A stretch of DNA of 64,000 bases from an uncultured Bacteroidota bacterium (lineage in GTDB: Bacteria; Bacteroidota; Bacteroidia; Bacteroidales; P3). This document shows, piece by piece, positions 25,774 through 34,714 of the stretch. The translations under genes and the position numbers were made by a program. Position 1 is the stretch's first letter, and the number at the start of each line of letters is the position of its first letter. The stretch spans positions 62,001 to 126,000 of the forward strand of contig CACYJU010000004.1 in assembly GCA_902774845.1 (NCBI GenBank), in the 5' to 3' direction. Below the pieces are notes generated by a model that was not told the DNA's origin, made no database searches, and was given only the letters and a program-made list of their open reading frames with translations.

Positions 25774-26304
25774 ATGCCGATGTTCTACACACCCAAGCCC
25801 CGTCAGTTCCACTACACTCCGCGTTTCTACGACCCGGAGAAAGAGAAATGGGAGGCTTTGAAGAAAAAATACGGAGAGCAAGCCGACACTCAGGCGGAGT
25901 GTTCGGCTGACGACAGCCAACAGGTGTCAGACGCTGAGTTAGAGTATTTTGAGCGCAGAGTACGAGAAATAGACGAAGGTGGAAAACGCGAAAGCAGAAT
26001 GCTGGGATTCCGTGACCTATACAAACGTCGCGAGATGCCAAAATTCAACTACCAGCCAAGATTCCTCGGCCAAACCGAAGGCAAAAGCTCAGCTCAAGCG
26101 CCAGTCTCCCTGGATGCCACCGGCTCGACTGACAAGGAACAACTAATTGAAAAATACTCCTCTGAGGGTTACAAAACCCGAAAAATAAGAATACGTCGCA
26201 GGTTCGACATGGGTGACAGCGACTACATGAAGCCAGTATCAGGCGGCAAGATTATCCTCTATGCCCTCCTCGCTTGCCTACTGCTTTACTTCATCCTATT
26301 TTAG
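25774..26304 (+). CDS. Conserved Bacteroidales protein with C-terminal membrane anchor
   Basis: A 176-residue protein with two copies of a motif, FHYTPRFYDPEKEK near the N-terminus and FNYQPRFLGQTEGK in the middle, and a single C-terminal TM (IILYALLACLLLYFILF). The rest is charged. It looks like a tail-anchored cytoplasmic protein; I recognise it as a Bacteroidales hypothetical but cannot give a function. It is tightly packed after the folate cyclo-ligase gene. Confidence 0.75.
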   Translation: MPMFYTPKPRQFHYTPRFYDPEKEKWEALKKKYGEQADTQAECSADDSQQVSDAELEYFERRVREIDEGGKRESRMLGFRDLYKRREMPKFNYQPRFLGQTEGKSSAQAPVSLDATGSTDKEQLIEKYSSEGYKTRKIRIRRRFDMGDSDYMKPVSGGKIILYALLACLLLYFILF

Positions 26305-26331
26305 AATCAAAACAATCTAGCATTCCCAACG

Positions 26332-26679
26332 ATGCAAATCCAAATTCTTAAATCGAAAATACACCGAGTGACGGTGACCGAAGCCGACCTCGACTACATC
26401 GGAAGCATTACTATCGACGAAGAGCTCATGGATGCAGCAAACATCATCGAGAACGAACGGGTGGACGTGTACAACATCACCAACGGTGAACGATTCAGCA
26501 CCTACGCCATAAAGGGAGAACGCGGAACCGGTGTTATTGGCATCAACGGAGCCGCCGCACACAAAGCACCAGTCGGAAGCCTTATCATCATTGCCTCATA
26601 CGCCATCCTGGATTTCGACGAGGCAAAGAAATGGCACCCCACTGTCATCTTCCCGAAGGAAAACAAGATTGGTGAATAG
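26332..26679 (+). CDS. panD: Aspartate 1-decarboxylase
   Basis: Pyruvoyl-dependent enzyme making beta-alanine for pantothenate and CoA synthesis. The 115 residues include the autocleavage site G24-S25 in DYIGSITID, the [14 protein letters not shown] loop and [19 protein letters not shown]. All conserved positions that I can check are present. It is in the same run of plus-strand genes; the other pan genes are not here. Confidence 0.95.
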   Translation: MQIQILKSKIHRVTVTEADLDYIGSITIDEELMDAANIIENERVDVYNITNGERFSTYAIKGERGTGVIGINGAAAHKAPVGSLIIIASYAILDFDEAKKWHPTVIFPKENKIGE

Positions 26680-26697
26680 TGATTAGTGAATAGACAA

Positions 26698-27765
26698 ATG
26701 TGTAAGGAGAGCCAAACATCACAAACAAATAATTGCCCTATCCAGGCACGGACAAAACATCGTCTCAAGTTGGGCGATGTGCTGAAGTTTTTGATTTTCT
26801 TTGGCATCGGACTGTTTTTTATCTACTGGTTTCTGCTGAAACTTTCACCCGACCAGCGTAGCGCTATTTGGGAATCGTTCAAGCAAGCCAACTGGTGGTG
26901 GGTGGCAGCATTGGCTTGTGCCACGCTGCTGAGCCACTATGTGAGAGCCATACGCTGGCGGTTGCTGTTCAAACCGATAGGACATATACCTTCGCACAAC
27001 AACACCTTCGGCTCGGTTATGGTGGCCTACCTCGCCAACCTTGCGTTTCCTCGTATGGGAGAAGTGATGCGTTGCGCCACATTGCGCATCAGCGAGAAGC
27101 TGCCGATGGAGAAATCCATAGGCACCGTCGTGACCGAACGACTTTTCGACATGCTGGCCTTCGGTGCCATTCTTCTGATGGGCCTTCTTGTGATGTTCGG
27201 CAAAGCCAAAGACTGGCTCTATGATGTCCTTTCAGAAAAATTCGCCGTTCTGCCACGCTTGTGGATTGTAATCGTAGCAGCACTTCTGCTGGCTACAGGC
27301 ATGATACTTATCTATCGTAACTATCGCAAACGGTGGATTGCCAACAAACATTTTGCCAAAGTCGACAAAATCGTGGTCGGAGCCTTCGAAGGAATCCGCA
27401 GTATCTTCCGTCTCGACAAACGAAGCATCATTCTCTTTCTCCTTTACAGCATTGTCCTCTACACCCTCTACATCATCGGCGGATGGCTTATTTTCAAGGC
27501 ATTCGAAGAAACATCATGGCTTGGATTGAGAGCAGCCTTTGTGGTTTACATCTTCGGCAGCGTAGGAATGATGATCTCTCAGGGCGGACTGGGAGCCTAC
27601 CCTGTTCTGGTTTGGCAGGCGTTGGCGATTTATGGCATCAGCGAGGTGTGTGGACTCTCCTGTGGATGGCTCATCTGGTCTGCCCAGCAAGCAGTGGTCA
27701 TAGCGGTAGGCATGATATACATGATTTATTTCTCACTGAAAAAGAGGCGAGTGGTCAGTGATTAG
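26698..27765 (+). CDS. Flippase-like integral membrane protein (LPG synthase TM / UPF0104 family)
   Basis: A 355-residue membrane protein with about eight TM helices: FLIFFGIGLFFIYWFLLKL, WWVAALACATLLSHYVRAIR, FGAILLMGLLVMFG, LLYSIVLYTLYIIGGWL and GGLGAYPVLVWQALAIYGI. The RAIRWRLLF and RMGEVMRC motifs are typical of the lysylphosphatidylglycerol synthase TM region. The soluble transferase domain is absent, so lipid or polyprenyl-phosphate flipping is possible but not shown. The ATG at 26698 is preferred to a GTG 12 nt upstream. Confidence 0.85.
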   Translation: MCKESQTSQTNNCPIQARTKHRLKLGDVLKFLIFFGIGLFFIYWFLLKLSPDQRSAIWESFKQANWWWVAALACATLLSHYVRAIRWRLLFKPIGHIPSHNNTFGSVMVAYLANLAFPRMGEVMRCATLRISEKLPMEKSIGTVVTERLFDMLAFGAILLMGLLVMFGKAKDWLYDVLSEKFAVLPRLWIVIVAALLLATGMILIYRNYRKRWIANKHFAKVDKIVVGAFEGIRSIFRLDKRSIILFLLYSIVLYTLYIIGGWLIFKAFEETSWLGLRAAFVVYIFGSVGMMISQGGLGAYPVLVWQALAIYGISEVCGLSCGWLIWSAQQAVVIAVGMIYMIYFSLKKRRVVSD

Positions 27766-27768
27766 TTG

Positions 27769-27810
27769 TCAAACATATCAACATATCAACGAATAACAAT
27801 CAACAAAACT
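27769..27810 (+). repeat. ACATATCA octamers before trxB
   Basis: Two copies, sense orientation, within 40 bp of the trxB ATG. Confidence 0.8.
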
Positions 27811-28743
27811 ATGGAAAAGACAAAATGCTTAATCATCGGATCAGGACCTGCAGGTTACACCGCTGGCATATATACCGGTCGAGCCGACATAAAACCCATC
27901 CTTTACACCGGAATGCAACCAGGTGGTCAGCTGACTATCACCACCGACATTGAAAACTTCCCTGGCTACCCTGAAGGAGTGGGTGGTACAGAGATGATGA
28001 ACGACCTTAAGAAACAGGCCGAACGATTCGGAACCGACATCCGCAACGGGGCCATCGAGAAACTCGACCTCTCGCAACGCCCGTTCCACGCCACCGACGA
28101 CCACGGTAACGTGATAGAAGCCGACACCGTGATTATAGCTACTGGCGCATCAGCTCGCTGGCTGGGGCTCGAGAGCGAAAAGAAATTCTACGGACAGGGC
28201 GTTTCGGCATGTGCTACCTGCGACGGCTACTTCTACAAGAATATGGAAGTGGCAGTAGTTGGCGGTGGCGACACCGCCTGCGAGGAGGCTTGCTATCTCG
28301 CTACCCTCTGCTCAAAGGTCTATCAGATTGTGCGCCGCGACGAACTGCGCGCCTCGAAGGCCATGCAGCACCGAGTGATGAACAACCCAAAGATCGAAAT
28401 ATGCTGGAACAGCGTGACCGAGGAGATATGCGGCAACGATATGGACGGCGTTACTGGAGCCAACCTCAAGAACGTGAAGACTGGCGAGATCCGACACATC
28501 GAACTGGCCGGTTTCTTCGTAGCCATAGGTCATCAACCCAACACCGAACTCGTTAAGGGACAGATCGACCTCGACGAGCAGGGCTATATCAAGGTCCAAT
28601 CTCCCCGCGCAAAGACCAACATCCCTGGCGTTTTCGCTGCTGGCGACGTCTGCGATCCTAATTATCGCCAAGCCATCGTGGCCGCTGGCAATGGCTGCAT
28701 CGCCGCCATCGACGTGGAAAGATTCCTGCAAAGTCAGCATTAA
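27811..28743 (+). CDS. trxB: Thioredoxin reductase
   Basis: FAD/NADPH enzyme that reduces thioredoxin. The 310 residues have the FAD-binding GSGPAGYTAGIYTGRA, the redox pair C134-x2-C137 (CATC, followed by DGYFY), the NADPH motif VVGGGDTACEEACYLA and the C-terminal FAD motif GVFAAGDVCD. The ATG at 27811 follows an A-rich leader; an in-frame start 45 nt upstream would translate the octamer array. Length is standard. Confidence 0.95.
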   Translation: MEKTKCLIIGSGPAGYTAGIYTGRADIKPILYTGMQPGGQLTITTDIENFPGYPEGVGGTEMMNDLKKQAERFGTDIRNGAIEKLDLSQRPFHATDDHGNVIEADTVIIATGASARWLGLESEKKFYGQGVSACATCDGYFYKNMEVAVVGGGDTACEEACYLATLCSKVYQIVRRDELRASKAMQHRVMNNPKIEICWNSVTEEICGNDMDGVTGANLKNVKTGEIRHIELAGFFVAIGHQPNTELVKGQIDLDEQGYIKVQSPRAKTNIPGVFAAGDVCDPNYRQAIVAAGNGCIAAIDVERFLQSQH

Positions 28744-28749
28744 TTGACA

Positions 28750-30855
28750 TTGAAAAACTCTCGGCACATAGTACTATCTGCACTTCTTTTGATGGTTATG
28801 ATTACCATCGGTGCCACTACTATGGCTCAAAACGTCAACGGAACCACCGCTGGACGCAACATACCTCATGCCGGCAACGACATGAATGATTTCGTCGGCA
28901 ACAGCGACACTTTGAACGCTGACACACTCGGCTGGCAGCCCAAAGGCATCGAATATCATGAGGATATACCCGACACTACTCTGCAACACAGTGTCTACCT
29001 CTTCCGCTACGACCCACAGGCTGTGAAGATCAAGGTTGTTGACTATCCATCTTTAGACCCCACGGGAGTACAGTATCTCGATGCCCTCGATGCAATGAAC
29101 GGCAACTACTACCTCTCGCGTGGCGTTGTCGGACAACAGCATCTACCGTTATATCAAACATTTGGAGACGCTCTGTATTACCGTACGGCACCCGACGTGA
29201 ATCTCGGCTACCGTGTGCGACCTGAAAACCTATGGCTGGTGCAAACCAAACGGCCCTATTCTCTTTTGAGCTACGCCAGCTCACTTGAAAAAGAGCACCG
29301 AGTGCTGGTGACCCACTCACAGAACATACTGCCACGATGGAACGCTGCTTTCAACTACAAGCTCATAAATCCCGATGGCAACTATTCCAACTCGTCAGCA
29401 ACCAACCACTACATTGACGCCACCACCAACTATTACTCACGCGACGCTCGATATCAGGTGACAGCCGGCATCATCTGGGAGAAGTTCCGCATAGACGAGA
29501 ACGGAGGTATCACTGCCGACTCCATATTCCGTTACAGACTCCAAAGCAACGAAGAGGGCATTCCCGTTCGCTACACCGACAAAGGGTCGGTCGACAAAAA
29601 CCTCACCGCTTTTGCCAAACAGACCTTCAACACAGTCCGACCCGTTGAGAAATATCGCCGCCATGAGGAGATCCAACTTATCGGATATGACACCATCACG
29701 GTCAACGGACAGCAGCCAGCAGATAGCAATCAAGCAATCAGGCAATCAAGCAATTTCAAAATCGTCCCCATCTACGACACCATAGTAACCTACGACACCA
29801 TAGCACCCCTGAGGCCTATGGTAATCAACACTGGAGTATTCGGCATGGACGTACGCTACGACCGTGATAAGCACCAGTTTGCTGAGACCACGACCATGCG
29901 CAAGCTTTCCGGAAGCATCTTCTGGACCAATGATGCCTATATGGACAGCCGCTGGCGCAATCCGCTGAAGTTAATGATAGGAGTCAAGCCCACCTTGATG
30001 CACGCCTTCCTCTACAATGGTTTCCATGCACGGTTCTTCGCTCTCAATCCGATGGCATCGGTAACCATTGACACCAAGATAGGAATGGTCAACGTGGCAA
30101 TTGAAAAGAATTTCGCCGACAACTACTACAAGGATGGCTACCGGTTCAACGCCGACCTCAAAGCCTACTTAGATACGCTCCACCGCCATATTCTCAGGGC
30201 CGAGGTTGTGTTTCAGGGACAAGACCCCGACCTCATATACTACAACCTCGCAAGCAGCGGACAGCATCTGGGATTGACTAACATACAGAAGTTCGAAGTC
30301 GGATACAGGTTCAAAGAATGGCTCGACTGGTCGGTCACCGCACGCCATATAGTCAACAACATCTGGATAGAAGATAGTTTCACCGTTGTTCAGAACGGAG
30401 GCAACGCCTGGCTCTTCCAGAGCCGTCTAAACGCCACCCTGCATTGGAGTTGGTTCCACTACGACATGCAGCATCTCTTCCAGTACAGCACCGACCAGAA
30501 CCAGGTGAGGGTACCGATATTCGCCACCAAGAACTCCATCTACGCTGACGTCAAGATCTTCAAGGGAGCGCTGCGTGCACAATTTGGCATCGACCTACGC
30601 TACCACACCGCCTTTTACGCCGACGCCTACAATCCTTATACCTCAACTTTCTACCGTCAGAACGACTTCAAGGTAGGCAACTACATCTGGGGCGACATTT
30701 TTATTAATTTGCAAGTCAAACGCGCCAGCATTTTCTTCAAAGCTGGCCATCTCAACGCCCTTTGGGAAGGTCATCCCAACTACTATCTCCTCCCCCACTA
30801 CCCTGGAAACAATTTCGGATTCTACTATGGCATGATATGGAAATTCTTTGATTAG
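28750..30855 (+). CDS. Putative outer-membrane porin (Porin_10-type)
   Basis: A 701-residue outer-membrane beta-barrel protein with signal peptide HIVLSALLLMVMITIGATTMAQ. The C-terminal half has the repeated aromatic beta-strand pattern seen in Bacteroidetes Porin_10 proteins: GYRFKEWLDWSVTARHIV, LHWSWFHYDMQHLFQY, FGIDLRYHTAFYADAYNP. It ends in Phe (GMIWKFFD). The start is TTG at 28750 (a second TTG at 28744 is possible). Residues about 318-336 (SNQAIRQSSNFK region) derive from a GCAATCAA octamer repeat in frame. A TGCC-loop hairpin begins at the base after the TAG stop. Confidence 0.85.
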   Translation: MKNSRHIVLSALLLMVMITIGATTMAQNVNGTTAGRNIPHAGNDMNDFVGNSDTLNADTLGWQPKGIEYHEDIPDTTLQHSVYLFRYDPQAVKIKVVDYPSLDPTGVQYLDALDAMNGNYYLSRGVVGQQHLPLYQTFGDALYYRTAPDVNLGYRVRPENLWLVQTKRPYSLLSYASSLEKEHRVLVTHSQNILPRWNAAFNYKLINPDGNYSNSSATNHYIDATTNYYSRDARYQVTAGIIWEKFRIDENGGITADSIFRYRLQSNEEGIPVRYTDKGSVDKNLTAFAKQTFNTVRPVEKYRRHEEIQLIGYDTITVNGQQPADSNQAIRQSSNFKIVPIYDTIVTYDTIAPLRPMVINTGVFGMDVRYDRDKHQFAETTTMRKLSGSIFWTNDAYMDSRWRNPLKLMIGVKPTLMHAFLYNGFHARFFALNPMASVTIDTKIGMVNVAIEKNFADNYYKDGYRFNADLKAYLDTLHRHILRAEVVFQGQDPDLIYYNLASSGQHLGLTNIQKFEVGYRFKEWLDWSVTARHIVNNIWIEDSFTVVQNGGNAWLFQSRLNATLHWSWFHYDMQHLFQYSTDQNQVRVPIFATKNSIYADVKIFKGALRAQFGIDLRYHTAFYADAYNPYTSTFYRQNDFKVGNYIWGDIFINLQVKRASIFFKAGHLNALWEGHPNYYLLPHYPGNNFGFYYGMIWKFFD
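29722..29756 (+). repeat. GCAATCAA octamer repeat inside the porin gene
   Basis: Three to four units of GCAATCAA/GCAATCAG, the same phrase as in minus-strand junctions such as 55580-55620, translated here within a predicted surface loop. Confidence 0.65.
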
Positions 30856-30872
30856 GTCCGTGCCCGGACAGG
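30856..30872 (+). repeat. TGCC-loop hairpin after the porin stop codon
   Basis: GTCCG-TGCC-CGGAC then AGGG, starting at the base after TAG (30853-30855). The same arrangement follows gcvH and the YbjQ gene. Confidence 0.75.
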
Positions 30873-30889
30873 GCTGAAAAAAAACAGCA

Positions 30890-31000
30890 ACACCCAAACA
30901 CTAACACATTCACAAATTAACACATTCCCGATCAACATATCAACACAAAACATATCAACATATCAACAAAAAAAATATATCAACAAATTAAACATACAAA
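30890..31000 (+). repeat. AACACATT / ACATATCA array before pta
   Basis: Mixed octamers (AACACATT, ACATATCA, ATATCAAC), almost free of G on the sense strand, filling the gap to the pta ATG. Confidence 0.85.
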
Positions 31001-31004
31001 CATC

Positions 31005-32012
31005 ATGACATTACTTGAACAAATCCGCACAAAGGCTAAAAACGCCAACAAATGCATCGTTCTGGCAGAAGGCACCGAGGAGCGCACCCTCAAAGCCGCC
31101 GACATCATCCTCAAAGAAGGCATCGCACGCCTGATCCTCCTCGGCAACGAGGCCGAAATCAAAGGCCTGGCCAAAGAATGGGGACTCACCAACATCGACA
31201 AAGCCACCATCATCGACCCCGTCACCAACCCCAAGAAAACCTTCTACGCCGAGATGCTCTGCGAAATCCGCAAGAAGAAAGGCATGCAGATGGACGAAGC
31301 CATGAAGCTGGTCGAAGACCCCTTGTATCTCGCCTGCCTGCTTATCAAGAACGGCGATGCCGACGGTGAAGTGGCTGGTGCCCGCAACGCTACCGGCGAC
31401 GTGCTGCGTCCCGCCTTCCAGATTGTCAAAACCCTCCCTGGCGTCAGCGTGGTGAGCGGTGCTTTCATCATGATCCTGAAAGACCAGACCTATGGCGAAA
31501 ACGGCATGTTCGTATTTGCCGACTGCGCCGCAACTCCTTGCCCCTCAGCCGAAGAGCTGGGTCAGATTGCTGTGGTCAGCGCTCAGACAGCCAAAGCCAT
31601 CGCCGGATTCGAGGAGCCGCGTGTGGCCATCCTGAGCTTCAGCACCAAGGGCAGCGCCAAACACGAGCTCGTTGACAAAGTCATCGAAGCCACCCGTGTG
31701 GCACACGAACTCGACCCGAACGTGAAACTCGACGGCGAGCTGCAAGCCGACGCCGCCATCGTGCCGAAAGTGGGTGCCTCCAAAGCCCCGAAGAGTGATA
31801 TCGCCGGCAAAGCCAACGTGCTGGTGTTCCCCGACCTCCAGAGCGGCAACATCTGCTACAAGCTCGTCCAGCGTCTCGCTGGTGCAGAAGCCGTAGGTCC
31901 CGTGATGCAAGGTATGGCAGCTCCCATCAACGACCTCAGCCGCGGTTGCAGCGTCGAGGACGTTGTGAACGTGGTCGCCATCACCGCCTCTCAGGCCGCT
32001 GCCAAGAAATAA
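31005..32012 (+). CDS. pta: Phosphate acetyltransferase
   Basis: Interconverts acetyl-CoA and acetyl phosphate in acetate fermentation. The 335 residues form a single short-type PTA domain: CIVLAEGTEERTLKAADI, DGEVAGARNATGDVLRPAFQ, VSGAFIMIL, FADCAATPCPSAEELGQIA, SFSTKGSAKHE and MQGMAAPINDLSRGCSVEDV. The last motif is the family signature near the C-terminus. ackA is not adjacent in the visible sequence. A long hairpin follows the gene. Confidence 0.94.
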   Translation: MTLLEQIRTKAKNANKCIVLAEGTEERTLKAADIILKEGIARLILLGNEAEIKGLAKEWGLTNIDKATIIDPVTNPKKTFYAEMLCEIRKKKGMQMDEAMKLVEDPLYLACLLIKNGDADGEVAGARNATGDVLRPAFQIVKTLPGVSVVSGAFIMILKDQTYGENGMFVFADCAATPCPSAEELGQIAVVSAQTAKAIAGFEEPRVAILSFSTKGSAKHELVDKVIEATRVAHELDPNVKLDGELQADAAIVPKVGASKAPKSDIAGKANVLVFPDLQSGNICYKLVQRLAGAEAVGPVMQGMAAPINDLSRGCSVEDVVNVVAITASQAAAKK

Positions 32013-32043
32013 ATAGTTGGCAGCTGTTAACGACAGCAATTAG

Positions 32044-32090
32044 TAATCGGAGTGCTCTGAATTATCAGAACATTCGGAGCATTCCGATTA
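32044..32090 (+). terminator. Long hairpin after pta
   Basis: TAATCGGA...TGCTC.GAA (32044-32061) pairs with TTC.GAGCA.TCCGATTA (32073-32090), about 16 pairs with one mismatch and one wobble, 11-nt loop. No T-run follows, so it may stabilise the mRNA end rather than terminate by itself. Confidence 0.6.
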
Positions 32091-32133
32091 ATTCAAGCAA
32101 AAACAATCATAAACCAACAAAGAACATACATCC

Positions 32134-33015
32134 ATGAAAAGAATTCTCCTCTCCTTAGTTCTGCTTATCCTCTGTCTCAGCGTCAAAGGTCAACAGATAG
32201 TGGCAACCGAGAAGCTACTGGAAGCCGTCGACCTCAACGTCGTTTCCTGTGTAGGATACCCTGAGAGTGGTCAGGTGGCTATAACCCTGACCCTCACCCC
32301 CCGCAACTTCATGCTCAACGCCAACATAGCAGGTGGATGGGAAGGTCGTGCCTACGATGCGGCTGGCAGGCAATACCGCACACGACGCGTATACCCAAGT
32401 GGCACACTCCATAAGTCCGACATTCCTCAGGGCATACCCTTCACCTTCCTGTTCGGAATCGAAGGTGTCGATGCCAAAACACCTATGCTGAAGTCTGTTA
32501 CACTACCCTTTCACGTCAATGCTGGAAACTACAACTTCCTCATCCACAGCGGCAACAACGCTCCGATTGAAATCCGCGACCTCCCTATCGCGTGGCAGAA
32601 ACCCTCAGGCAAGAGCTATATCCGCTTGCCTTTCGAACTGATGGGCAACGTCGATCTCGACGTGGTTTCCTGTATCGGTGACAAAGCCAGCGGACTGGTG
32701 ACGGTGGAGTTCACCACGATGTGTAACATCGGCGGCGACACCCGCATGTCGCTATGTGACTCTCGCGAGGACAAAGCTTTCGACAACGCGGGCAACGCCT
32801 ATGAGGTGAAGACCAAACGTATGGAGACCCTTGTCGCTCCGCAGAACACCCCGCTGAAATACACCGTCACCTTCACCATGCCTGCCGACACCAAGGAGGT
32901 AACGGTGCTGCGTGTGGACTATGCCTACAGCAACAACCAGAGCGACTGGGGCTGCCGGCAGAACCAAGACCGCGGCATGATCGAATTCCACCACATACCT
33001 ATCGTCTGGCAATAG
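32134..33015 (+). CDS. Exported protein with two internal repeats, unknown function
   Basis: A 293-residue exported protein with signal ILLSLVLLILCLSVKGQ. It contains two homologous halves beginning LNVVSCVGYPESGQVAITLTL (residues about 32-52) and LDVVSCIGDKASGLVTVEFT (about 173-192). Each half carries a paired-strand pattern and ends in DLPIAW or HIPIVW. The duplicated beta-sandwich look suggests a surface or periplasmic protein. No family recognised. Confidence 0.75.
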   Translation: MKRILLSLVLLILCLSVKGQQIVATEKLLEAVDLNVVSCVGYPESGQVAITLTLTPRNFMLNANIAGGWEGRAYDAAGRQYRTRRVYPSGTLHKSDIPQGIPFTFLFGIEGVDAKTPMLKSVTLPFHVNAGNYNFLIHSGNNAPIEIRDLPIAWQKPSGKSYIRLPFELMGNVDLDVVSCIGDKASGLVTVEFTTMCNIGGDTRMSLCDSREDKAFDNAGNAYEVKTKRMETLVAPQNTPLKYTVTFTMPADTKEVTVLRVDYAYSNNQSDWGCRQNQDRGMIEFHHIPIVWQ

Positions 33016-33083
33016 TCAGCATAAACACACTAACACATTCCATATCAACCTATCAACAACTAACGCATTAACACATTCAAAAA
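33016..33083 (+). repeat. AACACATT / CTATCAAC array before glyS
   Basis: Octamer phrases AACACATT and ATATCAAC/CTATCAAC in sense orientation run up to the GTG start of glyS. Confidence 0.8.
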
Positions 33084-34616
33084 GTGGCTAATCAAGAAGA
33101 AATATTCAAGAAAGTGGTCTCCCACGCCAAGGAGTACGGTTTCATCTTCCCGTCGAGCGAGATCTACGACGGGCTCGGCGCCGTCTATGACTACGGACAG
33201 CTGGGCACCGAATTGAAAAACAACATCAAGCAGTACTGGTGGAAAGCCATGGTGCAGTATCACGAGAACATCGTCGGCATCGACTCCGCCATCTTCATGC
33301 ACCCCAAAATCTGGAAAGCCTCCGGCCATGTCGATGCCTTCAACGACCCCCTTATCGACAACCGCGACTCGAAGAAACGCTACCGTGCCGACGTCCTCAT
33401 CGAAGACCATATCGCCAAAATCGAGGAGAAGATAAACAAAGAGTGCGAGAAGGCCCACAAGCGCTTCGGCGACGCCTTCGACCGCAACCAGTTCGTCACC
33501 ACCAACGCCCGCGTGCTCGAACACCAGAAGCAGATTGACGAGATTCACGCCCGCTACGCCGACTGCATGAACCGCAACGACCTCGACGGCCTCAAGCAGC
33601 TCATCCTCGACCTCGGCATCGTATGCCCCATCAGCGGCACACGCAACTGGACAGACGTGCGTCAGTTCAACCTCATGTTCGCCACCAAGATGGGCTCCGT
33701 CATCGATGACAGCGACACCCTCTACCTGCGTCCCGAGACCGCCCAGGGCATCTTCGTCAACTTCCTCAACGTCCAAAAGTCGGGCCGCATGAAGATCCCC
33801 TTCGGTATCGCCCAGATAGGCAAGGCCTTCCGCAACGAGATAGTGGCCCGCCAGTTCATCTTCCGCATGCGCGAGTTCGAACAGATGGAGATGCAGTTCT
33901 TCGTCCGTCCCGGAACCGAGCTCGAATGGTTCAAACACTGGAAAGAGGAGCGCCTGCAGTGGCACCTCTCGCTGGGCATACCCGCCGAGAAATACCGCTA
34001 CCACGACCACGAGAAGCTGGCCCACTACGCCAACGCCGCCACCGACATCGAATTCCAGTTCCCCTTCGGATTCAAGGAGCTTGAAGGCATACACTCACGC
34101 ACCGACTTCGACCTCAGCCGTCACAGCCAGTTCAGCGGCAAGAAACTGCAGTATTTTGACTCCGAGCTCAACGAGAGCTACACCCCCTATGTCATCGAGA
34201 CCTCCATCGGACTCGACCGCACCTTCCTCGCCATCTTCAGCCACGCGCTGGAAGACGAGCAGCTCGAGGACGGCACCGTCCGTACCGTCTTGCGCCTGCC
34301 CGCAGTGTTGGCCCCCTACAAAGCCGCCGTGCTGCCGTTGGTCAAGAAAGACGGCCTGCCCGAGAAGGCCCGCGAGATTGTCGATATGCTGAAGTACCAC
34401 TACATGGTGCAATACGACGAGAAAGACGCCATCGGGCGCCGCTACCGCCGTCAGGACGCCATCGGAACTCCTTACTGCATCACCGTCGACAACGACACCC
34501 TGCAGGACGGCAGCGTGACCGTACGCGACCGCGACACCATGCAGCAGGAGCGCGTAAGCATCGACCAGCTGCCGATGTTCATGCACACCCATATCCATCC
34601 GATCAGAGTGAAATAG
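33084..34616 (+). CDS. glyS: Glycyl-tRNA synthetase (eukaryote/archaeal-type, class II)
   Basis: Charges tRNA-Gly as a homodimer. The 510 residues begin EEIFKKVVSHAKEYGFIFPS, with YDYGQLGTELKNNIKQYWW, the class II motif 2 region LRPETAQGIFVNFLNV...IPFGIAQIGKAFRNEI, and motif 3 ETSIGLDRTFLAIFSHAL. The C-terminal anticodon-binding domain has DEKDAIGRRYRRQDAIGTPY. Length is normal for the single-chain form. The GTG at 33084 is the only sensible start. Confidence 0.95.
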   Translation: MANQEEIFKKVVSHAKEYGFIFPSSEIYDGLGAVYDYGQLGTELKNNIKQYWWKAMVQYHENIVGIDSAIFMHPKIWKASGHVDAFNDPLIDNRDSKKRYRADVLIEDHIAKIEEKINKECEKAHKRFGDAFDRNQFVTTNARVLEHQKQIDEIHARYADCMNRNDLDGLKQLILDLGIVCPISGTRNWTDVRQFNLMFATKMGSVIDDSDTLYLRPETAQGIFVNFLNVQKSGRMKIPFGIAQIGKAFRNEIVARQFIFRMREFEQMEMQFFVRPGTELEWFKHWKEERLQWHLSLGIPAEKYRYHDHEKLAHYANAATDIEFQFPFGFKELEGIHSRTDFDLSRHSQFSGKKLQYFDSELNESYTPYVIETSIGLDRTFLAIFSHALEDEQLEDGTVRTVLRLPAVLAPYKAAVLPLVKKDGLPEKAREIVDMLKYHYMVQYDEKDAIGRRYRRQDAIGTPYCITVDNDTLQDGSVTVRDRDTMQQERVSIDQLPMFMHTHIHPIRVK

Positions 34617-34652
34617 GGAAACGGTCAGCAATCAACTATAACCTTTACAACA

Positions 34653-34705
34653 TTCAAGCGAAGCGACCCTTTTCAACTATTAAACTATTAAGCTATTAAA
34701 CTATC
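34653..34705 (+). repeat. AGCGAAGCGA phrase plus AACTATTAA array
   Basis: A 26-bp phrase (34653-34678) matches 60676-60701 at 25 of 26 positions, and both are followed by TTAAACTATT-type repeats before a plus-strand gene. Confidence 0.8.
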
Positions 34706-34714
34706 AATTCTCCC

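Noticed and set aside
33060..34094. 344-codon minus-strand frame opposite glyS
   Set aside because: GlyRS motifs on the plus strand are complete; the antisense frame is a codon-bias shadow.
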